The translations under genes and the position numbers were made by a program. Below, piece by piece: positions 1-10,106 of a DNA stretch of 64,000 nucleotides. Position 1 is the first letter of the stretch. Each line of letters opens with the position of its first letter. The notes beneath the pieces are model-generated. The model did no database searches. It saw only the letters and a program-made list of their open reading frames with translations, and had not been told where the DNA came from. Source of the DNA: Phaenicophaeus curvirostris. Lineage: Eukaryota; Chordata; Aves; Cuculiformes; Cuculidae. The DNA lies in NCBI RefSeq assembly GCF_032191515.1, contig NC_091409.1, positions 4,418,501-4,482,500 of the forward strand, in the 5' to 3' direction.

Positions 1-2644
1 CTCTGGAGCGGTGCTGTGAAGTGCTGGTTGATGGATTCGGTCCATTACAGCTGCTTTAGTGGCTGGAGGATGATGCTCCTAAGTATTAGAGGTACCCCCT
101 CTCCAGGTGAGACACCCAGCAGTCTCCCTAGGTATATAAAAGACAAGGGCAGTGTGTGGAATACTGCATGTTACGTGTCTCTAGGCAGGCATGAAAGATG
201 GGAAAGTTATTGTCTCTTAGTTGCCCCCCTTCCCCCAGTATAATGTATATTTTCAGTGTAGAGGATGGATCTACATACGATATTTTACTTCTCTAGTGTT
301 GCCCTCCAAAAAAGAGGAGGGGGTTTGTGGAAAGTGGCATTTCCACTTGCTGAATACGTGGCAGATCTCCAAGAGGAACACGACCAGGGAGTTTGTTTTT
401 GTTAACAGAAGAGGGGGCCAAAGCTGCAAGGACTGAGGGTGGGTTTCAGGTTAAGAAAGTAAGAGGGGGAGAATGGGAAGGAGCCAGGGAGGTGAAGGAG
501 CAGAGAAAAGCACCCCGGGGGTTGTAATCTTGTGTGGCCAGGAAACAGTTGAAAATGGAGATCTACTTAAGGCACAGTCCAAGGAGAGGGCTGGGAGCAA
601 GAGGTTGGAGAGGACAAGGCAGGCAGCTGGCTTGGCACAGTGTGTAGGGCAGGAGCAGCAGGGAGGCTCTCATCTAAGAACCTACACCAGCTGGGATAAG
701 GACCTTGTGTCTCAGGGTGCTCTGAAGCAAAATAATGCTTTAGAGACACGTTTATAAGGAAGATGTCAATACTAGGCAAGCTTGTTGCATTGTGTAGCTG
801 CCCAACCCAGCCGGATACTTTGGGTTAAAAGCCTGGGTCTGTGGGGAGGTAGGGCGAGCATCTCCCAAACAGCATATTCCGTGTGCGAGGCCAGGGAAGC
901 CAGTAGCCTGCCCAGGAATGCTGGGGTAGGGCTGCCACTGTCCTCTGGCTACAGTTTTTACATCTGCAATGGGTTATGGTTTGCAACTTGGTTGGGGGAA
1001 AAATAAAAAAAGTTCCTCAAGTTATACTTTGCCTTAATAATAATAATATCAATTTCTGCAACATTACTGCACAAGCATTTATTCATAACTTGGGTAAAGC
1101 TGAACGTTTTTGTCTTACTTTTGCTTTTGAAACGTGAGGGTATAGCACTGCTGTGGCAAATTCAGGCCTTTGGTAGAGATTTCCACTGTCTGCATGGCTA
1201 GAAAATACTCCCAGCCCTTGGGCTGAACTCTCTTGCTCAGAAACATGTTTTACAAAGCAGCCACTACAGGGCAGGTTTCTCATGGCAGGTTTTCCAGGGA
1301 TGCCCCTGTCTCAATGTGTCTTCTGAATGCATGCTTGAGTGCTATTCTGCAGCAACTCAGCAAAGACGGAAAGAAAGGATAATCTGGTTTTCTGGCAAAC
1401 ACAGGGATGGCTACAACACTGATAGCAATGTGGCAGTGAAGTTTACACTTCCCTGCTTAAAGCATCTCCTCCCAGAAAAGCATTTGCAGAACCACTGCTG
1501 CATTCTCCTCCTATTAATGACTTTCAGGATCATGATTATAAGACTTTTTGCTTCTAGACTTTCTGAAAGCAGCTTGAAAATGGCCCTTGAGTGCTAATGT
1601 CAGTTCACGGGAGGTGGTTAGTGTGAACCTCTGCCTGTACCGGGCATCTAAAAGCTAGTGGAAATCGGTAGAAATCTGTATGTTGTAATAGATTTTATAA
1701 TGTATACAATGAGCACAGCTCCAAGAAAGGCCTGACCAGCTTGCTACGCGTCTGGTTTGGTGATATGTGAAATTTTGGAAAGGCATCGGTACACATAGAC
1801 ACCTTTTGTTCCTGTGTTCAGAGTGATGTGAGTGCATACGTGGTAGAGCTGTAGAGGGGAAACAGCCCGAAAACTCTTGTGCAAACAAGACATGAGGTGA
1901 TGGGATTTCCCACTGAGAAGACAAAATCAGGACTATCAGAGAAGCAATTGAAACTGAGCTATTAGGATTAAATGTAGGCAATGATGTTGCCAACTGTTAC
2001 AATAATTTTTTTTCTCTGGGTGCCACCATGGTTATTACTTTTTTCCTCAGCTACACTCCATGAAGTGCTGGCACTGAACTTCTGCTGTCAGTCCAAACAA
2101 ACCACGTTCTCTAGCTCTTAAGAGTACTGAGAAATGTTTGAAGTGCACCCAAAGACTCATAACTGGAAGGTATATTTTCCTTTACAGTTTCATAACTTTT
2201 GGAGAGTTTGATCCCTTACTTCTAAGTGTCAGGGATTTGCACGTTTGTGATTAACCGCACTGTTGTTTGCTGGTGGTGGCCGCTTTTGCTCCTGCTGCTC
2301 GGTGATGCATAAATTGTCATCCTCCCTCTGAACCGGATTTCTTTGTTTCGGTAACAAGAGAAGAAAATGAGGAAGCCTGAGCTGCCAAGAGAGGAAATTT
2401 TAAAACACCGGAGCGCATCGGTATTAGATGGGAGGTGGTGTTAGCGTGGCACCTGGTTCCTCCAAGCGGGAAGGTGTGGCTTACCTGAACTGAGTGCTTT
2501 GCTGTGCCCTTGGGACTTCAGTTTAGTCCCACAGCTCTTTCTGCTGCGCGCATGGTTTGTGAGTCCTGCAGAGGTGCTAACCGAAATTTTTGATGTCTAG
2601 TTCAGAAGTATTAGTGCATGTGAAAGGATAAATCCCACTGTGTG
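1..2644. other. Upstream non-coding sequence, no gene recognised
   Basis: I see no supported coding exon, RNA gene or mobile element here. The open frames are short (112 codons or fewer), lie on both strands and resemble no family I know. A purine-rich patch lies around 430-520. Given the GNAS exons downstream on the + strand, this is best read as upstream intergenic DNA, although an unrecognised non-coding exon cannot be excluded. Confidence 0.6.
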
Positions 2645-3067
2645 AATGGAGCTGGTGAAGGGGCTGGAGGACAAGTCTTATGAGGAGCGGCTGAGGGAGC
2701 TGGGATTGTTTAGCCTGGAGAAGAGGAGGCTGAGGGGAGACCTCATTGCTCTCTACAACTACCTGAGAGGAGGTTGTGGAGAGGAGGGAGCTGGGCTCTT
2801 CTCCCAAGTGACAGGGGACAGGACAAGAGGGAATGGCCTCAAGCTCCACCAGGGAAGGGTCAGGCTTGACATCAGGAAAAATGTTTCACAGAAAGGGTCA
2901 TTAGGCAGTGTCCGAGGCTGCCCAGGGAGGGGGTTGAGTCACCTTCCCTGGAGGGGTTTAAAAGATGGGTGGGTGAGGTGCTGAGGGACATGGTTTAGTG
3001 ATTGATAGAAATGGTTGGACTCAATGATCCAGTGGGTCTTTTACAACCTAGTGATTCTATGATTCTG
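2645..3067 (+). mobile_element. CR1 LINE, 5'-truncated 3' end
   Basis: This is the 3' end of a chicken-repeat-1 (CR1) non-LTR retrotransposon in sense orientation. The open part at 2646-2984 translates into the C-terminal CR1 reverse-transcriptase relic (YEERLRELGLFSLEKRRLRG, then DLIALYNYLRGG). After it come the CR1 3' UTR phrase 'ggttggactcaatgatcc' near 3014 and the tail 'gattctatgattctg' at about 3053-3067. The octamer-based ATTCTATG tail is typical of avian CR1. Most of the element is missing, as usual for 5'-truncated CR1 insertions, and the reading frame breaks, so it is a dead copy. The 5' boundary is approximate. Confidence 0.93.
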
Positions 3068-3118
3068 TAATTATTACTGATAATACTGTGCATTTATGTC
3101 TTTGCCACTTGCCATACC

Positions 3119-3369
3119 ACTTCTAGACCAACTTCTGAAGCTGATTCTAGCTTCACCCTTGAGCCAGTTCCAGCCCCGCTTCGCTCCCAAACCCAAGAAC
3201 CACATCTAGAGCTGTCGGGAGTTGAACCAGGAGCTGTTCCGAGCATCGTTTCTAGAACCACCTCCAAACCCAGGGTCTAGAGTAATTTCCACTGTGCACC
3301 CACCTCTATGTTCAGCTCTGAAGTCACCTCCAGAGCACTGTGGTTGCTCCAACCTCTCCTCTAGAGCGA
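3119..3369. repeat. Degenerate minisatellite rich in TCTAGA
   Basis: Just downstream of the CR1 tail, the hexamer TCTAGA occurs five times in about 245 bp (3122, 3205, 3251, 3276, 3360) plus one TCTAGC variant near 3145. Phrases such as 'tctagaaccacctccaaa' and 'gaagtcacctccagagc' recur between them. The units are roughly 20-25 bp and strongly diverged, so the periodicity is loose. I read this as an old tandem repeat; no coding role is visible. Confidence 0.5.
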
Positions 3370-4250
3370 ATTAACGCGTGGATCCCGCATGGAGCCAGCC
3401 CGGAGGTGCCTGTGGAGCCCCCGTTGCTGTGTGCCAGGCGAGGTCCTGCCCTGCCGGGGCTCTGTGCCAGCCCGCAGCCCCCTCCGCTTCCCCGCGCTCT
3501 GCGCTTTCGGTGCCAAGAAAGGCACGGGGCAAGCCGCATGGGTTCCTGCCTTTTTCTTCTCTTTCCCTTCTTCTCCCAGCCCCTTCTCCCTCTCTCCCCG
3601 GGAAGCAGCAGGCGTTTCAATGTGTGCTTTGTGGGAGCAGGGCTGTTGGAGCCCTGTGAGAGGGAGATGAGCTCAGGTAGAAGGAACGCAAAGAGCTCCT
3701 TTCATCAGCCAGGGCCCCGCCGGCGGCTCAGGGCACGTCCGGCCAGTTATAAATGGATCATGTGTTGCTATTTTTAGCCAAGAGAGGATTGTAAATATAA
3801 AAGGGTATAAAGTGCAAAACTTAGCAACAGTGGCGTTTGTTTGCTTTTTCTTTTTTCTCTTTTTTTTTTTCTTTTCCCCTCCCCGTTGGCAGGAATGTGT
3901 TTGGAGAGGAATGAAGTTAAGGCAGGAGATTTGCTGGGTGATTGTTTTTTGGACTTTGCACTGCGTGCAACTTTTTTTAATATATATATATATCTCCATA
4001 TATCTCTGCATACAAAGGAGGGGCAGGAGGAGGGGAGCTCAGGCTCTTCAGATGCTGTTTAAAGAGATCCCAAAGCGCAGCTGCAATGAAATGCAGGAGC
4101 TGGAGGGAGGGATGGGGGAGCAGGGAGGATGAGGGGGGGTGATGGGGAGGAGCAGAGCCCCTGCCTGCATGGGGACAGAGTTCAGCAAATGGAAAACACT
4201 GACACGGGTAAAAATAGTAACAGCGGGGTTAAAAATAGCCTCTGGTGAAA
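3340..4250 (+). promoter_or_regulatory. Candidate CpG-enriched promoter/enhancer with TATA and MEF2 motifs
   Basis: The part from 3340 to 3760 is far richer in CpG than its flanks. Its 3' edge holds a perfect MEF2-type site CTATTTTTAG (3768-3777) and a TATA box TATAAAAG (3796-3803). A second MEF2-consensus site, TTAAAAATAG, lies at 4229-4238, with a near match at 4208-4217. MEF2 proteins are MADS-box activators in muscle and neurons. Whether this block is an alternative upstream promoter, an enhancer or neither is inference. Overlapping open frames of 93-145 codons at 3340-3777 resemble no known protein and probably reflect base composition. Confidence 0.35.
3981..3994. repeat. Short (TA)n microsatellite
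   Basis: A short run of alternating T and A lies within an AT-rich stretch downstream of the candidate TATA box. It is a simple repeat with no other visible function. Confidence 0.6.
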
Positions 4251-5689
4251 CAAATGTGCTGTAACTTCTGAAACCCTCTTGGGAACTTTTCCCTTCTGAT
4301 CCGCTCCTGCCCTGCTCCCCGAGCCTTCTCCAGCAAGAAATCCCAAAGCAAAACCCCTCTGCAGATTGAAAACATTAAAGCAGCACCCTGCCCGCTGCAG
4401 AGGATGAGCTTTGGTTAGTTTTTGACGGTTTTATGGATTTCTTTTGTTTGTTTGTTTGCTGAAGCTTTGTGCTAGGGAAGGGGGACAGATTCTTCTCTCG
4501 CTGAGCCTCTCGCACAGTCCTGGGACAGACCAGTGAGAAGGTCCTTCGGGTCCATTCTGACTTTTTCTTTTCTTTTTTTTTTTGGGGGGGGGTGTGATTT
4601 TTTCTTGTTTTTCTCTGGCGGTGTTCTTGCTTTGGTTTTTCAGACTTTCTTGTCACTTGCAGGAGCTCAGCCTTGGCATCCCTGCCCAGCCCTGGCAGAC
4701 GATGGAGCCCCCCCAGCCTGGCAGGGCTCTGGGGTGTCGGGGAGCAGCGGGGCTCCCCACACAGGAGAAGGTGCTGGCTTGTCTCCAGGGATGGCAAAGG
4801 GAGGGGAGCAGTGAACTATGCAATAGGAAAGGATGGAGAGCCCTTGAGGAGCTTGTTCTGTGGAGCAAAGGGTTGGCTGGTCCCTTCTTTCAGTGGGGCT
4901 GAGGATGCGGGGGTCAGGGAAGAGGAGAGGCTGCTGGGATGGGGTGGGCTGGGGTGCAGGGTTGATGCTTGGGAGGGAGGGCTTGCAGAAATCTCCTTAG
5001 AGATCTTTTAGCAGCTCTGGCTGTGAACCTGGCTTGTTTAGACTGGACTGGGTAACTGAAGCAGAAACAATTGTTGTGACAGACAGGCAGACCTGGTTCC
5101 TGAAGCTGCCCCACCACAGGATAGGGAGAAACAGAAGGTCCTTTAGTTTAGAGGCAGTTAATCCTTTCTGTGAGTGTATGAATTACAGCTTTAATCATAT
5201 TTTTATTGTTGTTGTTGTTAAACTAAGCAGCTGACAATTTCCACTGGGCTCTGTTGCAGGGTTATAGGCAGGGGGTGTCAGGGGTGCGTTTTTCACATCT
5301 CCTCTTGGGTGGGTTATCTTGGTTGGCTTTGGCTGGACCCAGCAGAGCCTGGTGGACGGTGCCCAGCTGCCTCTGTGCCCGCCCAGCATCCCCTGCCCTG
5401 CCCATGGAACTCCTATTGTGTGCTCCTCGGCTAATAAACACAAGAAACAAACACTATAAATGAGAGTATGTGAGTTTCTGTATTGGGACCTTGCTGATGC
5501 ATCTGGAAGGCATTGGTCTTAAAATGCAGGGTGATGTCTCCCCTTTTTTTCAGTTCTGCTTTCACCCAAGGAGTTCAAGTGCTTCTACCATGGCTGGAGG
5601 TGAAGGGGAGGGCAGGGCATTTTATCTGGCAAAGGGAGAAAGGAGGCGAATGTCCTTAATTGTATTTAGCAAGCTAAGCCCTTAGCATT
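4251..5689. other. Non-coding sequence, no gene recognised
   Basis: This stretch is of mixed composition. It has a T-rich then G-rich tract at about 4560-4592 and a short GTT repeat near 5208-5220. Open frames of up to 140 codons occur on both strands, but they contain low-complexity K/Q or G/W runs and no recognisable domain. Confidence 0.5.
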
Positions 5690-8260
5690 TAATTACTTTT
5701 TTTTTTTTTTCCTTTAAGGATTGGACATTCCACAGCTTGTTTCTCTAGATCATTTTAAATTAGTTTTGATGTTTAAATATACTTCATATGAAGCCTGTCT
5801 AAATTCTTTAACCGGTAGATTTTTGAAAGCACAAATATGCTTTCGTTTGATAGAGTAGCTGAAAAAATACTTTTTGTATTTGAGCGAAGCTGTTTTGTTT
5901 TTAAAATTAGGTTGTTCATATCCTTCTAAATTGATCATTTCATATTTGATTCAGCACATAAAAATGATGCAGAAACTCCTGTTATGAATCTAAACTAAAC
6001 ATTCATTTTCTTATCAAAATATTATTATAGAAAAATATTAGTCATTCTTTTTGGCATAATAAGTAAAGAAACATGTGGATGTGTTAATTTATTCCAGACC
6101 TAGCAAAGAGGGATAGTTTATAAAAGTAAAATAAATAGTTCTTGACTATTTAATAATTGGATCACTTTAACAATAGTTGACTAATAGTCAGATGTCTGAA
6201 ACACATCTTGCCCGTTTCTATTCTTTAGGGAATTTAACGCTTAAAGAGGCTTTTTTCCAGGAATTGTCATTTTTAAATTGTTACCTTTTTACATACTTAA
6301 CATTTGTTGCCCTGCATAACTTATGAAGTCAGAACTAGGAGAAAACGGCTCGAATAAAAACATCTGAAATTAATCCCTTGGGAGTCTGCGAAGAAATTAA
6401 ACTGAGATGATAAGTCTTGTGAAGGAGTTTGAGTTGTTTTAGAAGTGTATTATTTTACCGTCTAGCATAGGTAAAAAAGATTCTGATTCTCAGAAAGAGT
6501 GGTGCATTGGTTAGTCCTTTATTGGTTTGGATTGTGTTAATGGAGTGTTGAATTATATGTGCCTAATTCCAGATTGATTGGTGGTGCAGGAGTGAAAGTG
6601 AAAAAGGTGAATACAATTTCTCACTGCTGTAGCATAAATGTGCCTCGAGCATATAAATTCCTGTATTTCTACACGTGGCTCTGCTAACTTGTTAGTCGTT
6701 AGATAGTAGCATTGCCTTTGCTGTTATTTTCCTGCTGTTCATAACTGCTTTAACATTTTCTCATGTTCTTCCAGCTTGGAGAACGCAGGTGGCATGTCCT
6801 TTCATGCTGGTAATTGATAACAACCAGCCAAGATGAACTCTTAGGATTATGTTCTTTTAGATAACAGAATTCCACAGTTGTATTTTTTCAGGGAAATCAA
6901 CCCTATGATTACTGCTTGTAAGCAATAAATTTTACCCCCCTCCAGCCAATGGTGTGGTGGTGAGGATGTTGTTCACAGGGTGCAAACATACACAGAAGTA
7001 CTTAAGCATTGATACTCTTACACTTTAGCACCCTCTAAAATAATAACAAATATACAAATACCATAATCTAGAATGCAGTAATATCTCTTTCAAATAGAAT
7101 GGTAAGCTAACATATTATTAAAATGTCAGATAAACTGTATTTGTTTTATGTAGAGAATATACTAGAGAGTTTTGAGAACGTATAAAATATTAGTCATTTC
7201 TTGACAGTGTAAGATATTCTGTCTCTGGAAGGTCACAACTGGGGTCCTGCATTCTGCGTTTGTTCACAATGATTTTTACAGGGTAGCATTTCTGGGTGTG
7301 TGGTAGGGAATTCAATACTGTTCTCTAAAAACTTAACAGAAGAATTACAATTTTTTAGAAAAAAATAAGGTGGTAACGGCAAAGCCAAAAATCCCTCTCT
7401 CTCTCAAAAAAAAAAAAAAAATTAACATTTTTCCTGATAAACTTTTCCTGTTGCGTGTTATCACAGTAAGGACATAAAGCAGAGGGAGGAGTTCTGAATC
7501 AACATTTTTTATACTTGCCTTTTTCCTTGGAACCTGCCTCCCTCTCCTTATTTTTAATGCACTGAGTTCAAGATGCCATAAATAAAATTTGTTAATTTAA
7601 ATTATTGGATAATATGTTCCTTCCTTATATTATAGTTACAAATTTATTCAAAGATGAATAAGATAGATAGAGTTAATAGTTTTCATAATTTTTATGCAGC
7701 TTTTAAAATTAATTTAAGAGTTGATCCCATTTTCATATAAATAGTATTGCATGATCATCAGATCTGTATACTTAATTTTACCAGCCTTACTATAAATGGA
7801 GTTCTAATAGGCATGGAGATGCATGAAACTGCTTTGCATGTAATTGAAGATTATTCTGTACATTTATACTGTCTCAGTGCTAAGGAGTCAGCTTTGTCCT
7901 AAATCTGAACTGTAACCATAGCATTTAACATGCAATTGCAACATCTGTATTTAAAGAAAAAGGGGGGAATTTGATAGCAGCAACCATGATTAAAAATATA
8001 GAAATCTTAAATGATGGGGGAAAGTAATACCAAATAATTTGGGTTTTAACGCTAAAAAAAAATTTCTTAAATCCTGGTGAAAATAGATTTTTAGCTTTTT
8101 TTCTAGATACTAAAAAATAAGCAGAAGGAAAACTAGTAGTCTGAGAAGCTGAAGCATGTCATTTCTAAATAAAAGAAGGAATGCAATTAGTGAGATACTA
8201 ATGAGAACATTTGTGATTGATCCTTAGTATTTTTTTTTCTCCATGGATAGTTATTTAATT
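5690..8260. other. AT-rich gene-free block
   Basis: This stretch is markedly AT-rich, with stop codons in all frames. Between 5939 and 8254 there is no open frame of 60 codons or more. It contains a poly-T run (about 5697-5711) and a (CT)n/poly-A stretch (about 7397-7420). I see no transposon termini or RNA gene. The composition contrasts with the GC-richer DNA on both sides. Confidence 0.6.
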
Positions 8261-10088
8261 TAAACAAGGAAAAGGCTGAGGGCCTTTGAGAGAACAGGAA
8301 CCCAATTTATTCTTCACACAAGTCACGTAGTAAAACCTCAGTGAGTGTCTCAGCCCAGCAGACGCGGGACACGTTGGAACGGCCTCTGCCTGGAGCTTGC
8401 TGGAGATCTGCTCTCTCGTCCCAACTCTGCATTTCTCTTCCCTGTGTGCAGCAGCAGGAGCAGACATTTAAATTACTTCTTATTACAAGCATATTAACAT
8501 CGATGAGTAAATGTATGACTAGTTAGTGATGATTATCGTTCTCTATAACTATTTGGCAATACTAGACCTGCTAAACTCCAGACCTACAGTCCCTTTCTGT
8601 TTATTTGAGTGTATTTTTAATCATTTTTTTGAGTGAGAGAAGTAGGGAAGAGGAAGCTTGGCAAAAAAACCTCAGAGTTTTGCTGTTGCATATTTGGGAA
8701 GGATTCCCTTTGAAATATTCCTAAGGCTTTAGAAAACTGGAAAGGAAAAATAAACTTATTACAGTAAAACCACTGGTGTAATTAACATTTCCTAAAGTGA
8801 TGCGAGGCTTTCGGTTACCTAAATAGTTCGTTTCCATGTTAATAACAAAACTGAGAGAGATTAGCAGCCCACAGTTGTAATTTCTTGTGTCAGATCGTGC
8901 TGTTGTGTCCCTACACCGGGGTGCCAGTGGTGATTGTTGTGGTCTCTGTATTGATTCATAGTGCTTACCCAGAATTTCCCCCCCAACGCCCCCATCCTGC
9001 AGATCTCTTGCAGTCAGATGTACGTAGCCAGGTATCCAGCGCATACCACTGGTATCTTAAAAAAATCACCTCTCAAAGATCTCTCCCTTAGGCGGCACAG
9101 AGCTGCCAAAACAGACTCCTGCTGAGTATCAAAGGGCATCCCCTGCGCAGAAATGGGGTTTCTCCCAGCAGATCTCACAGAGCAGCTGTCTGGCATGACC
9201 AGAGCTGCAGCTGGATGCTCCCAGCCCTGCTCATCCTGCTTTTCTGTAAGGAGTTTATAAACACACACACTGCGGCTCATATAGTTCCCTGGTCTTACGG
9301 TTTTGTAAGCCCATAGGCTGTTTGAGTCAAAAGTACTAAATGCAACGTGCGTTTCCAAACCCGTGGAAGAAACGGTTCCCAGTGAAAACTCTCCAGCTGC
9401 TAGCAGTGGCCCTGGCTGCTCCGCCGCAGTCCCTGGCACTGGTTTCTCTGCACTTTCTATACGTCTAAAACAACGGAATATTCCCAAAAACCACTGACAG
9501 CTGCTGCCAGTGGTTCGGAGGGAGCCCTGCACACGGTCCTTCACCCTCCATCAGGGGCTCCGCAGCCACCAGCTCCAGCAACTGGCTTGCTCCAGTGCTT
9601 TCACGCAGCCTGAAGGAGACGTATTTTAGTGCTCATCCTACAAACAGCCACTCTTGGGGTTTCATGCATCCCACATGAGCATTAAAACTTGGTCCAACAG
9701 GGTCCCTTGACCTGACACAGGGGTCTTGAGTGGAGCTCCTGAGCCTGATGGACCCCAGGGAGCCTCTGAAGGGAGTGAAGCCTAAGCCCAGAGGAGGATG
9801 CAGCTGCTGTAGGCACAGAAGTGATGCACGTACAAATGCAACTGTAGATAGAAGGACTGCAAAAACACGCTGGTTTTATTGTTACGGGTTCAGTCAAGCT
9901 GGCAAGTGAACCCAGCACAAACATAATGTGGCTGCTTGCAAAGCGGTGCCACCCAGACCACCCAAGGGAGTATCCAAACTTTCTACTGAGCACGGCCGAG
10001 GCGGCAGGCAGGGTTTGTAGGGCTCCAGCCCCTCTTGTCTGCGCTGCCCGGGGAGCAGCCGGCGCTGGTGCAACAGTGGCAGGTCAGC
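8261..10088. other. Non-coding sequence, no gene recognised
   Basis: Composition is mixed, with a GC-richer section at about 9000-9800. The longest frame is 176 codons on the minus strand (9014-9544). It has no recognisable motif or splice context and I treat it as chance. Confidence 0.5.
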
Positions 10089-10106
10089 TTTCCCATATAT
10101 GGGAAA
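10089..10106. promoter_or_regulatory. 18-bp palindrome containing a CArG box
   Basis: TTTCCCATATATGGGAAA is a perfect inverted repeat. Its core CCATATATGG (10093-10102) exactly fits the serum response factor consensus CC(A/T)6GG. SRF binds such CArG boxes as a dimer, often with ETS-family partners, and the flanking GGGAAA would offer a GGAA core. Seen: the palindrome and the consensus match. Inferred: any regulatory use. The site lies about 25.7 kb upstream of the GNAS start codon. Confidence 0.4.

Noticed and set aside
3340..3777. Overlapping 93-145 codon frames as an upstream first exon such as NESP55
   Set aside because: No similarity to NESP55, which is acidic with many Glu residues. The frames are Pro/Ser/Arg-rich from base composition.
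9014..9544. 176-codon minus-strand frame
   Set aside because: No recognisable motif or homologue, and no splice or promoter context. Likely chance in GC-richer sequence.
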